From Watersipora subatra (taxonomy: Eukaryota; Bryozoa; Gymnolaemata; Cheilostomatida; Watersiporidae), in the NCBI RefSeq assembly GCF_963576615.1, contig NC_088714.1, positions 27,958,558 through 28,022,557 on the forward strand: a DNA stretch of 64,000 bases, given 5' to 3'. A program made the translations under genes and the position numbers. This document shows, piece by piece, positions 36,270 to 48,690 of the stretch. Below the pieces are notes generated by a model, which did no database searches, was not told where the DNA came from, and saw nothing but the letters and a program-made list of their open reading frames with translations. Within the stretch, counting starts at the first letter, position 1; the number at the start of each line of letters is the position of its first letter.

Positions 36270-39200
36270 CCAGGCTTAGTTTTGCTTTGCAAAATCCTTT
36301 TTGTTGCAATTTTTCCTGAGCAATAACCAGTCATGTCAGCTGCATGGCTGCTACAAAGGTTTGACAAATTGAAGATCAATTGATTTCTGATGATTATCTA
36401 TTGAACAGTGGTACCAGCGATTCTTTTATCTTTAGCAGTGATCATGCTTTGAGCTATAATATTATTGACAACCCATCAGACTCGAAACAAGCAAAATTTG
36501 TTACTCAAGGTAAAAGCTGCAAAGGACAAAAATATTTGAGCTCACAAATTTGAGCTTTTTGCAACAAATTTGAAGCTTTTTATACCATCAACTGGTTTAA
36601 TATCGCTTGCTGATTAATTTAATATCAAAATATTTTCTGAAGACAGTGTCGTACATAAGATATGACAACTTATATGCCACTTTGTCAAATAATAAATTTT
36701 ACAGAATATTTCCACGACCAAACACGAGAGCGGAGCGATTGGTTGGGAGATTTATGATAAATGCAGATGTGCACACAACTCCCAAAAAATTAACCATTAA
36801 CGGCCGTCGCAAACTTTTGTACCGACATCTCATCAACAAATTTAACAATTTTTCTGTAAAGTCGTATATGTATAGTAATGATACAAAACATGTATAAGCC
36901 TCTTTCAATATGTTACCAAGTCTTCGAAAGGTTACTGCAAATTCCTAAAACTAACTCATTTGATCGGATTATACATAAATAGACAGATTAATTTGGCAAA
37001 AAATCGTCACAAAACGCTTGAAGAGCTCGATTTAAAAAATGTTAGGACCGGCAAATGAAACGCCGAGCAACAGAGAATATAACCATTAGATCGTGCGCAT
37101 TTCATGAAAAAGTAACGTGCACATGTCACCAGTCTATAGCATTGTCAAATTGCCGAAAGTTTCTGTAATTAACGTAAAAGTACAGAAATCGTTTCCTTTT
37201 TGCCGATTTCAAAGTAACTGACATGTTGGAAACTTTTGAGTACTTTGGTATTCTAACTGATGTCCAACACAGTGTAAGTAAAAGAAATGACGATGATATT
37301 TTTTTAACGATTCTTATGAGATTATCACAATGTTTAATTATAAGTTTGGATGACTACAGAACAAAGACTACGGTAGCACAAATTTTCTAAAAATCTATGT
37401 AAATATCCCTTCTTGATATTGTTAGCTATGACGTTTTGAAATGTAGACAAAATTGTGCATCGGTTTTATATTATCCCTATATTAATAATATTGGTTATTC
37501 TAATAATATCAGTGCATTTTACTTCTAATATTGGGCAAATATTGCATTTACCCTATTGCAGGAGGAGAGATATAAACATATAACATTTTCCTTTCATTAT
37601 TGCTATTTGTTGTATAAAATAGCACCTACACCCAGTACATTACAGCTACCATTGCAGTTATCCTATTGCACTGCAGTGCCATTTGTCTGCTAATATTGCA
37701 TTTCTCAACCTTCAGTACTCTTTCTTTTTTCCATTATGTCTTTGGTCGTGGGCTGTATGACAGTGGAAATCTAATTAGTTTTGCCCCTGCAAAAAAATTG
37801 ATTTGGTAGCCTAAAAGTTAAAGGTATTAAATTTTTATACAAATATCTGAAAATTTCTATCACTATTTAAAAGCAGTGTAAAAAACAACTTTGCATGGGC
37901 TAATGTACAAATTGGTTTTTGGAATTGATAAATAGATGAGAAATATTTTATTAAATTTATAACTGCATCTACTAAAGCTGCTAAATTGGTAAAATCTATT
38001 GATCATACATAAATATGTTTGTATTAAACGTACAGTAGGTTTAAAAGAGACACTCAGCTTTTGAAGCCTAATTAATAATAGATTAATCAAAATTCAAGTC
38101 TAAACATGATAATAATAAACAAATATATCGATCATGTAACATTTGGGCAAGCTTTACATTCAAAGTTGTCACCACCCCCAGTCAGCAACTTTGTTTAAAG
38201 AGAGATTAGGTCTACCCATCTGTGAATTAATTTCTCCTTTAAACATGTACAACTGATTAGAAGAAAACAAACAATTGATGCTGCCGACTTTGACTTGGTC
38301 TTTAACTTTATCTTCTTTGATGATGCTGGAATTGTCAGTTTAAAATCAAACCAATGGCAGATATTTCTACAGTTTCAGTAGAAACTTAAAAATATGCATC
38401 AAAAACATGACTTGTCAAAAATAAAAAAAACTAGCTTTCAAGCTCCCATCTTTTTTATTAGCTTCAGTTATTTAAAATCAAAATTTTAAAAAACTTCGGA
38501 GCCAATTTATAAAACTTACATGCACAAAGTCTTTATTTTCAGGCTACACTGCAATCTTTAGTTTGATGCGTTTTATTGGTCAACTCGATGTCATACACTA
38601 ATCGTACCTCTGTAAGCTTGTTAAGGTACTTGTTTATGCATAATAAATAATCCGATATGCTGACTGTAGAACTCAGAAATAATGAGATCATCAATCAATT
38701 CAGCCATCATTTCATTAAGTTGACAGTTTCTGAACTGGTATACTGTAATTGAATGCTTACCACAAACATACCATCAGATTGCCATCATCAATTCAGCAAC
38801 TTGCCATCATCATGTCATGTGTACCGCAGATGTGTACCGCTAAATGTCTAGTGAAACGGATTGAAGCTATTTATGGCAAGTGAGAGAATCTCAAAAACTG
38901 ATTGCAACAAATTCAGAGTAGTTCAAATTTAGATTAAAAGAATATGAGGTGTCCTTTAGCAATTCTATCTGACTGTTCAACTTAACATTGATATTTCACT
39001 TTTTAAACGATAAAGGAGGAAAGATCTTGCGTCTCTACTCTTTTTTATAAAACAATTTCATTCATTTGGAAACTTATCTTAAATTTAGATTTTAAAATTT
39101 TTGCAGGTTTTTACAATATTTGCTAATTAAAGGCAGTCGTATGCAATAGTACGTTAGTGAGTTTTATATATATCTGATTGATGACTGTAACTTGCAACAT

Positions 39201-39380
39201 AATTTAATGTTCTAGATAATGTATTGCAGCATTCAACTAGAATTCTAAAAAGTCCACAATAATATATTGCTAATTTATGCTCTACGTTTTACATAACATA
39301 GCATGATGCATTGCACAATCATAGCTCCATTTTTATGCAAAATGTATAGATAGATATATATTACCTTTATTTTAACTTTA
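36270..39380 (+). repeat. repeat family B, copy 1, interrupted by repeat A
   Basis: Collinear with 50455-55190, 57390-58770 and 59520-61740. It starts near GGCTTAGTTTTGCTTTGCAA. It has a short coding-like stretch (36344 on) broken by TGA after six codons but then open as ISDDYLLNSGTSDSFIFSSD and on to VTQ|GTAAAAG. It is split at about 36713 by repeat A and resumes near 37775. It may be a DNA transposon or a multiplied gene relic. No terminal repeats were identified. Confidence 0.6.
36713..37772 (+). repeat. interspersed repeat family A, copy 2 (left arm of large inverted pair)
   Basis: Similar to 9590-10915. Its right part (37025-37772) is the reverse complement of 39688-40745. The shared outer sequence includes TTTGGTCGTGGGCTGTATGA. 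It is inserted into family B copy 1, since B sequence is present on both sides. Confidence 0.65.
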
Positions 39381-39687
39381 TCTTTACTTTATTTAACTAT
39401 TAGTTTATGATTTATTATACAACTGATTTACTCATCTACATAATAATATACAACAAATTTACCTTGAATAGTTGCCTGTGGTGGTCGAACATATCGGCTG
39501 CATACTAATTTATATTATTGATATCAGCACCGGAATAACCACCACTGTCATCCAACTTACTGACTCTTCAAGGGCTTTGTTGTTACGCCAATTCATGCTA
39601 TTGTTAGGCAACTGATTTGTTCTGTTCGGCATGTGCAATCTCTGACTGTTTCTGCCTGCAACAAAGTTATTATAATACTAGAAATTC

Positions 39688-40745
39688 TACTGTCATACAG
39701 CCCACGACCAATATGATATTGGAAAAAAGAAAGGGTACTAATGGTTGAGAAATGCAATATTAGCAGTCAAAGGACACTGCAGTGCAATAGGATAACTGCA
39801 ATGATAGCTGTAATGTACTGGGTGTGGGTGTTATTATATACAGAAAACAGCAATAATGAAAGAAAAGGTTATATGTTTATCTCTCCCCTGCAATAGGAGA
39901 AATGCAATATTGGCCACTATTAGAAGTTGAATGCACTGATATTATTAGAATTACCAAGATTGTTAATATAGTAATAATATAAAACCAATGCACAATTTTG
40001 TTTACATTTCAAAACGTCATAGCTAACAATATCAAAAAGTGATATTTATTATATAGAATTTTAGAAAATCTATTTAAAAAAGTGTTTGGTCATCACAAAC
40101 AACAATAATGAAAGGAAAAGATTATATGTTTATATCTTTCCCCCTGCAATAGGAGAAATGCAATATTGGCCAATATTATAAGTAAAATGCACGGATAGTA
40201 TTAGAATAACCGATATTATTAATATAGTAATACAGTAATAATAAAAAATCAATAAACAATTTTGTTTACATTTCAAAATGTCATAGCTAACAATATCAAG
40301 AAGTATCAAAAAGAATATCCAAACTTAGTAATAGTAATACAGTGATAATAGTAAACCAATGCATAATTTTGTTTACATTTCAAAACGTCATAGCTAACAA
40401 TATCAAGAAGTATCAAAAAGAATATCCAAACTTATAATTAAATAGCGTAATCTCATAAAAACCGTTAGAAAAAATATCATCGTCATATCCTTTACTTACA
40501 CTGCGTTGGATATCAGTTAGAATACCAAAGTACTCAAATGTGTCTGAAATGTCAGTTAATTTGAAATCGGCAAAAATGAAACAATTTCAGTACTTCTACG
40601 TTAATCACTGGAACCTTCGACAATGCTATAGACTGGTGAAAAGTGCACGTTATATTTTCATGAAATGTGCACAGCTTAATCGTTCTATTCCTTGTCGCTC
40701 GGCGTTTCAATTTCCGGTCTTAACTTTTATAAAAGTGAGGCTTAA
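39688..40745 (-). repeat. interspersed repeat family A, copy 3 (right arm of large inverted pair)
   Basis: Reverse complement of 37025-37772. It is longer because a segment with GTCATAGCTAACAATATCAA and TTTTGTTTACATTTCAAAA is present three times in tandem (about 39990-40440). Confidence 0.65.
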
Positions 40746-41054
40746 AGGTTGACTTGCAACAAAATTCACATTACAGTTATTTGGTATCAAAAGATTTACC
40801 ATGTTTTACTCTGTTGTGTGGTAGGTGCCAAATATGTGGAAATGTGATTAAAAGCTCTTAAAAGCTCAAAAACAAAAAGCCGCTGTAGATTGGAATCTCT
40901 TTAATTCAATGACGTATCCGTGGAGTTTGGTTATTGTCTTGTTACGTGATGTTCTCGCATGAATTGAAAGGCCAATACAAAGCTCAATATCAAACTTATC
41001 ATAGCAATAGTTTATGACAAACACTTCGGGTTTTACCTAAGACCCCGTATCAAA

Positions 41055-41060
41055 TATAAA
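41055..41060 (+). promoter_or_regulatory. TATA box of P2X7-C-like gene
   Basis: TATAAA, 90 bp upstream of the ATG at 41145. The spacing is similar to that in the WSC genes. Confidence 0.5.
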
Positions 41061-41144
41061 TGCTCGCTACTTTACAGTTTCAGCTTGCCCATTCCGTCCG
41101 ACTATTCAACATACGTGTACATGTCCGAGTTGCGATCATAAAAA

Positions 41145-41817
41145 ATGTCAAATTCTGAAGAGTTAAGACCCTGGCGTTTTGAGCCTGACGCTCTATCTGA
41201 AGAAGATCCTCAACAGAATCAAACCTCCCTGCAAGTAAGCACCGCCACTAGCCAGCTCTTATGTGCCAAGCTAGCTAATAGTAATAGTTTTAGCTTGAGA
41301 GGGATAGAACGAATATTTTTATTGCATACATGTATATGATTTTAATGATGATAATTATCGCTTCATATTGCGAAAAAATAATTACAGATTTTTCTCGAAT
41401 GACAAAACTAATAGTTTTAATATTTAAATCTAGTGCTGCACTGATATACTGTTGGATAGCATCGACCTGATGTATTAGCTATGGTTGCATAGACATATCT
41501 GTTCATTTCTTTAGGAACTAATACCATCGGCTACAGAGTGGTGTGTCTGCAAGCGCTGTCAAGACATGCCATCTTTTCCTGAATGTTTGTGCTGCCATGA
41601 TGCTGAGTTTGCGCATCGTCTCCATGACCGCGGGGAGCATGAATGCCTGTGTATGCATCTTGGTGTGGACGAACTTGTGGCGCCTGCACCCCTTGAGTTG
41701 GGGTGGAATAATTACCTGCGATATCATAGTGAGTTGGATTTTTCATTTAATGCCAGCAACACCAAAGCTATGCTAATGTGTCAAGCATTATTTACAATTC
41801 TTGTGTTACACACTTAA
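41145..41817 (+). CDS. protein with P2X7-receptor C-terminal-like Cys/His domain, two exons
   Basis: Exon 1 (41145-41234) reads MSNSEELRPWRFEPDALSEE and so on, ending ...QTSLQ with donor GTAAGC. Exon 2 (41515-41817, after TTTAG) continues in phase 0 as ATEWCVCKRCQDM, then FPECLCCHDAEF, then HECLCMHLGVDEL and WNNYLRYH. The spacing WC-x-C-x2-CQ-x-MP ... EC-x-CC, the later C/H pairs and the PWRFEP lead match the cytosolic C-terminal domain of P2X7 receptors. In many invertebrates this domain occurs without the ion channel. The function of the stand-alone form is unknown. If read through, the product is 130 residues. A donor-like A|GTGAGT at 41728-41734 could instead splice to an unseen exon, since the last 30 residues look random. 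It could also be a transposon passenger. Confidence 0.65.
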
Positions 41818-42089
41818 TGCATCGGTTGAACACACATATTCTGAACTCGTGGAACACAAGGAGAAATGTTATATTTGGCTTGTACACTTACTACAGTATA
41901 GAGTGTATTAGTTTTATGATTTTATTATATAAAGATCGAGATTATTTTGATGATCAGCAATTATTGTTCTTCAATAATTGTTTTGGTAGATAAACTATTC
42001 CCATTTGGAGATCCATCGCCAATTGCTCGAAAAAGGTTATGTGCATACCGCAATCTTGTGTTTTGGCGTATGCCGCAAAATATGTCGTA

Positions 42090-42420
42090 TGACTCAAATA
42101 TATATATGTATTTATATATATATTTGATATTTTATATAATATAATATATATATGACTCAATATAAATTTCTATGTATATATATTTGATATTTTATATAAT
42201 ATAATATATATGACTCAATATAAATGTATATATATATATACATATATATATAAAAAAAGAAAAAAAAAATATATATATACATCAAACTGAAACAAACATA
42301 TATACATCAAACAATCAAACTGAAATGAGGGAGCATATATTTATATATATAAATATAGGCCTATGTATATATATAAATATAGTACATAAATTTATATATA
42401 TATATATATGTCTAATGACT
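42090..42420. repeat. TA-rich microsatellite cluster with 60-70 bp duplication
   Basis: A segment containing TTTGATATTTTATATAATAT and ATGACTCAATATAAA occurs twice, then TA-type tracts and two copies of CATCAAACTGAAA-like sequence. It has no coding content. Confidence 0.85.
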
Positions 42421-43000
42421 AAACCGCAGCACTTCAAGTTTGCAATAATAATCTGGTTTGGGACGTTTGCTAAGTATACTTAACTAACAGCAATCAACGC
42501 ATGTTAGCCGTAGACCCAAAGTAAGCTTCGTAATGAAATAAAATTCTACTGAAATAGCATTGATGTATTGGCAATTTCTGATGCAACTTTGTGCTTTTCC
42601 ATAACCCTACATAGCTAACACGAGGCAGGAAGTAACTCATTCTACTTATAGTTAGCATATAGTATGCTATACACTGATAGCAATGTTACCAAAAATAAAA
42701 ATCTGTTAAAAAGTTACTCACAAACTTATTAAGTCACTTATGTATTACGGTACATTAAAAGGAGCCACATATACACCTTGCAAATATGCCAACAACAGGT
42801 ATTGAACCTTGTAGCCGATTCATGACTTGAAAAATGCATTGAATATAGATTGATACGTTTTCAAATATGGGCGAACACATTCAAGAATTTATGCTCCTTT
42901 AAAAAAGGTAAGAATTTGTTCTCTTGCATAAAAGACAATTTAAGTTTTGGTGCTATTGCTAACAGGCTTTTAACAGTTAATTGGTTCTAACAACATAATT
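42421..43000. other. no recognisable feature
   Basis: AT-rich spacer between two tandem-repeat regions. Confidence 0.4.
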
Positions 43001-44215
43001 GTACTGTTACTATTGTACTATGCTGTTACCTATATAGTGTTTATTATACAATGCTGCTACTCATAGAACTGTTATAATGTAATGCTGCTGCTTACAAGAC
43101 ATTTATTATGTAATACTGCTACCTATAGAACTTTTATTATGTAATACTGCTTACAGGGCTGCTATTATGTGTTGCTGCTACATATATGACTATTATTATG
43201 TAATACCGCTACTTATGTAACTATTATTGTGTATTTCTGTTACTTGTAGGACTGTTATTATGTAATACTGCTAATTATATTAATGCTATTATGTAATGCT
43301 GTTGTTTATATTACTGTTGTATGTAATAATGCTACTTATAGGACTGTTATTGTGTATCATTGCTATTTATATTACTGTTATTATGTGATACTGCTATTTA
43401 AATTACCGTTATTATGTAATGATGTTATTTATATTACTGTTATTATGTAATAGTGTTACTTATAAGACTGTTCTTGTGTAATACTGCTCATAGGACTGAT
43501 ATTATGAATTTCTGCTACTTATATGACCGTTATTATGTCATACTGCTATTTATAGGACTGATATTATGTAATGCTGCTTGTAGAACTGATATTATAAAAT
43601 TCTGCTACTTATTTGGCTGTTATTATGTAATACTGCTGCTTATTGGACTGTTATTATGTTATACCTAATGCTTCTTATAAAATTGTTAGTATGTAATGTT
43701 GTTTATCAAATTGTTGTTATGTCATAATGCTACTTTCAGGACTGTTATTATGTGATAATTCTACTTATAGGACTTATTATATAACACTGCCTATAAGACT
43801 TCTAATATATAATACTTCTGCTTATAGGACTGTTAACATGTAACACTTAATGCAGCCTATAAGATTGTTATTATGAAATGCTGGTTATGCGACTGTTATT
43901 ATGTAATACTTCCGCTTATAAGGCTGTTATTATGTCATGCGTCTGCTTATATGACTGTTATTGTGTAATATTTCTATTTATATGATGCTTATTATATAAA
44001 ACTGCTACTTATAAGACTGTTATTATGTAATGCTGCTACTTATAGAGCTGTTGTCATGTAATACTGCTAAATGATTCTTATTATGTAACACTGCTGTTTA
44101 TAAGATTGTTATTATGTAATGCTGTTACTTACTAGACTCTTACCATGTAATGCTGCTTTTTAGAACTAATATTATGTGCTTCTGCTACTTATAGGAATTT
44201 TATTATATGGCAGTA
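43001..44215. repeat. degenerate minisatellite, about 31-bp unit, roughly 39 copies
   Basis: The unit is close to GACTGTTATTATGTAATGCT followed by GCTACTTATAG. Copies vary strongly, with many substitutions and small indels, so the array is old. No reading frame is conserved across it. Confidence 0.9.
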
Positions 44216-45549
44216 ATATTTATTGCTGGTGTAGTGTAAAAGTTTAAAAAACACAAAAACTTTTCAAGCTTTAATTTAGGCAAAAATAAATGCAGAGTTC
44301 ATCAATGTTTTTTGTGGCAAATTTCTATTGCTATTAGATATCAAAAAATATTAGACTTAATTTCATCTACTTTTTTGGTTTCATTAAAATGAAACTCATA
44401 TGCATATTTGACTCACTACAAGTTCAACAAATAAAATGAGATAGAAGTATTATTAAACTGTTTTAATAGCATTATATGACTCGTAATAATAACACGGCCC
44501 TATAATCGCCTTGGACTTTATGAAATTTATATTTCAATGAAGTTTGCGGTAGAGTATGTTTCCTTACTTAATCATAAGAGCATCAATAATAGTGTGTGTT
44601 ATTAACAAATACCCGCATATATAGTTACTACCTTCCAATTTTATTGTCATATTATATAAAAACAATGTAAGTAAAAATTTTTAGAGAAAAAAAGATGCTG
44701 GAACTCTATTAAAACGGAAAAATTTCTTAACCATACATAATCTGACTAATTCTCTGATGTCAACACAAATTTCAACTCATACTGGATAGGAAAACGTTAC
44801 CTCACTGTTATTGATAATTTATTCCGGTATGAGTAGAAAAAAAAAAGTTTGTAACATTCGTGAAATGCTAAAAATTTTTCACTCGAGCCCTTTTAAAATG
44901 TACAAATGCTCAGAGATAGTTTGTGAATAGGTGGGGTCACTTAAAATACTGCAAAACAAATTCGATTGTGAAAGATTATGAATCTGCCAACTACACTCAT
45001 CAGAGAATAAAAAACCTTTCAAACTCTCTATGCTTCCAAAAAACTAAAGCATCTTTTTACTAGCTGATAGTAATACAGTACTCTCATAACACATAAACTA
45101 ATCAGATCGCAATTTAGTTGTAAAAATAAAGCCTTGATAAAATAAACTTTGAAACAAGAAAAGCTGTTGACATAACTATAGAACCTCTACTGGCTTGGTC
45201 CAATTGGTGGCTATTTGTCAATTTCCACTTAATCACTGACACTGTTACAATAAACTGCGGTCAACAGTCAATTAGTCACCAAGCAAATTTTTTTTCAAAA
45301 TGAATGTTATTAGCTTGAAGTGCTATTTGTGCTGGTGCATGCTAAACATTCCATGGTTGTATAGACCATACTGAACACTTTGTAAGAATGGCAAAATGCA
45401 CATCTGAACAATTGAAACAAAATTTTGCCTTACACATTGTTCTATTTTATGCAGACTAGTACGCTTGGCAGATCTTTGCAGGCACCGCAAAAGATCATAG
45501 TGAGTAAGTAGTATAGTTATACGTATCCCATGACGTAGAAAGGTAACCA
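44216..45549. other. no recognisable feature
   Basis: AT-rich spacer. A minus-strand ORF at 45323-45628 overlaps the SINE-like head and has no domain motif. Confidence 0.4.
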
Positions 45550-45613
45550 AGTAGGGTAGTGGTAGCATGCTCACGTTTAAATCTAAAACCGTAGATTCAA
45601 TTCTCATGCGAAG
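45550..45613 (+). repeat. tRNA-derived SINE-like head
   Basis: GTAGGGTAGTGGTAGCATGC fits an A box and AGATTCAATTCTCATGC a B box, at tRNA-like spacing (about 35 bp). Acceptor ends do not pair, which excludes an intact tRNA gene. Confidence 0.45.
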
Positions 45614-46262
45614 TAATCTCTTTTCCAAAAGTTCTTAGAGTGACTTTGGAGAGATGAACGGATGAAAACTCCTGTTATTATATAAAACACTGCAACAGCA
45701 TTTTTACTTGAGTACAATGAAGAATAACAAATTTCTCATGGCGATACAAAAGGGAATTTTCTAGTATTCTCAACCGATGTACCTATACGCAAAAGCTCTT
45801 TCTCTAGTCTCACCATCCATGGAGCATTCAATAATGAGTGATAATTGTATGGAGCGCACAAAAATTTGTCTCCTGTAACCATGTGGTCAAGACATAACCC
45901 GTTTGTTCAGTGCATTGTTTCATTCTTTAAAGTATGATATCTGCATTTATCATATTTAGATAACGTTAGATGAATGCGCAATGATTATTAAAAACATACA
46001 AGCAGGCATTAGCTACAAATTTGTGTATATCCTTTGACTCATTAATGTTTACTCTTGTATTTAACATATTATATGCCAAATAATGCAAAAGAAAAGTGTT
46101 TTGGAAACTTTTATGAGATTGTTCATCCTATTTGCTTCTACACCTATTTGTAACTGATCACAGAGACCAATTTGGTTAATATTACAAAAGATAATAAAAC
46201 TCTCATCACACAAAAAGAAACCTAAAAAGGTGCACTTTCTGTTAGTGACTTTAATTCTACTG

Positions 46263-46623
46263 CAGAGATGTCAAACTCAATTGTACAAAGGGCCAAAATT
46301 CAAAACACAGTCTAGATTGCGGGCCGAACAGGATAAAAATTTATTGAACACGCTAAAACAAAATGTTTTTGGAACATAAACATGGATAAAAACAGCCAGA
46401 AATATCAATCTGAAACAATATTTAGGTTAAATTGAGGCGATAGGTACGCAGCAAGGCAGCTGAAGCATTGCATTATGGGATATGTAGTTCTGTGCAGTAT
46501 TATGTCATCAGTGCTTCATATCGATGGGCCACAAATAACAGTAAAGTAAAATGATCTTGTGGGCCAGATCTGATTACAAGGTGGGCCGGATGTGGCCCGC
46601 GGGCCGTGAGCTTGACACATGCG
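46263..46623. mobile_element. hAT-like MITE with 8-bp target duplication
   Basis: Ends are CAGAGATGTCAAACTC and GAGCTTGACACATGCG (imperfect inverted repeats), with subterminal GGGCC motifs including GGCCCGCGGGCC. Flanking 8-mers TTCTACTG (46255-46262) and TTCCACTG (46624-46631) match 7 of 8. It belongs to the same end type as the element at 3507-4782. There is no coding frame. Confidence 0.75.
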
Positions 46624-46631
46624 TTCCACTG

Positions 46632-47407
46632 CATGATTAAATTTAGAAAGTTCGGCATCAAAGCCAGAAGTCAAACTCTCAATGTATCAGTTGCGAGAAC
46701 AATTGGTAACCGCCAATAAAAAGGTAAATTAATAGAATTAATGCATCCTTTTACCTGACTACTGCTAGAATATCTTACAAATTAAAAACTCACAATGCTA
46801 CGCATGTTAGTTACAGCTAAAATTTGTTCTAACTAAAGACCATTGCAAGCAAAAGTTAGCGGATGGCAGTTTTCAATAACCAGCCTGTCTCAAAGATGAA
46901 AAATTTTATCTATTATCGTATAATCATAAGCAGAACCCATGCAGCAATACACCCCATACAATTGCTAATACGCTTAAAAATGTAGTTGCCTCCAAAAGGT
47001 TGATTTAATGAAATTAAGACCAATAAAAGGCTAAAATATCACCTACAATTTGATGTCATTTTTGTCTTTGTAGACTAACCCTGTCCAGAGATATATGCCT
47101 TGGGATGAGGCCATCCTTTAAAATTGTCAAATTCCAGCGGGTGCTTCATTCGTGACGTAACGAGAGATACATCCGAAAAGAGTTCATGAGCGATAAATAT
47201 AAGATCGCTTTATTAGCCAATCATCAGCACCAAGTTTTTATATAGGTCATAATAAATGTTATCACTCGTAAGACGCATTGTCTGTCACCTCCAATTTAAT
47301 GATTTTACTATATTATTAGATTGCATCAACATCAATATTTCCTAAAATAATTAACATTGTTACTTTAATGAATTACTCAATCGACCCATTTTATTGATGA
47401 ACAACAG
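46632..47407. other. no recognisable feature
   Basis: Spacer with no ORF, RNA gene or repeat end recognised. Confidence 0.4.
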
Positions 47408-48690
47408 AATTGTAAAAATGCTTCTAGTTCCTGCAAAGGTGACTTTGAGTTTTCTGAGCATCAAGTGGTTAACGTTCGTTGCAGACGGCTTACAGTTAGA
47501 ACTGACAGGCGTCAGCAGCATTATGCTACAAAGGAAGATAGGAGAATGGAGGTAAATTTATCTTTTACTTTTAGTATCATATAGATATACTGTTGTGTCA
47601 AAATTCAGATTATATTTCCCTGTTTGAGGCTATAACGTAATTTTCTGTGCACGCACGCGAGATACGGAGGCACAGTGAGTTCTTGACGGCTTCTTTGTAA
47701 TCCATAGCATCTAGCAATACGATGGCATAGATTGATGAATATACTAAAGGTAATAAATTTAGTACTCATGAATACATTTACAAATTAATATAATTATAAC
47801 TTTTTGCTATCACCAATCAACAATTTATATTTTTCTTTCGCTTCACTTAGCTATATTTGTTTCACACTTTTTTTGGTAGTTTTTGCTAGTAAATTAGATT
47901 TATGATTAGACTTAAGGTAATCACTTCTTTCTTGTAGAAAGTGAAGATAATCGATTGATCAATGCACATCTTTAACTTCCAGAATCAAAGCTTTGAATCG
48001 TTGGCTTGGCGTACTTATGCTTTTGTTAAACATTTATTTATTTTTAAAATTACACACGCAATTAATGTAACTTCCCATTTAAAAGCTTTCAGTAGATATG
48101 TGTTAGAATGACATATCAATGAATGACATATATTTATTGCGTTTGTTTTATTGATTACATGATGTTTATGTGGTCCAACCAGTGAAGCAGCTTTGTCAGT
48201 GTGGAAACTGCAATAAACAGAAAAAAGAGATCTGAATGTGTTCTGCATAAACCATGATGTATGAGTTAAAACTATGTGAGTGGCCTTGACTTGGATAGAT
48301 ATTTTTAATAAAAGTTTTATGCCAAAATGAAAATTTTTGCTTGTTGAAATTATGTAATAAAATAATATTGTTGAAGATAATGCAAAACATGATTTGCAAA
48401 GCCAGCAGAGTCGCGTAAGACTGTACTGTTATCGCTTTAGCTGATGTGAATGCAAGAGATAGAGACAGGTTGCATCACCCGCTACATCATTTTGGGCAAG
48501 TCTAGGCATGTTTTTTTTGGGCTGAGCGTTTTTACCGCGATTAATGTTTTTTTTTGCTTTCAATCTTCAAATATCTTGACATTGAGATCGCCTAGCACAA
48601 CAAACAACATATCAACCGATAGACAAAAAAAACTTTTTTTAGAAATTAACTCAAATTTGATGCAACAACATCTTTAAAGCATTTAAGAAA
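47408..48690 (+). pseudogene. block D2: gene fragment with an open Cys-containing exon
   Basis: Collinear with 10943-12640. The exon-like stretch 47408-47551 (144 nt, after CAACAG, before GTAAAT) is fully open here. It reads NCKNASSSCKGDFEFSEHQV, then VNVRCRRLTVRTDRRQQHYA, then TKEDRRME. The exon-like stretch present at 11877 in D1 is absent, and later homologous parts contain stops. The module is not recognised. It may be one exon of an extracellular protein with an NAS sequon and three cysteines. No start exon or signal peptide was found, so this is more likely a relic or part of an unknown mobile element than a working gene. Confidence 0.45.
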
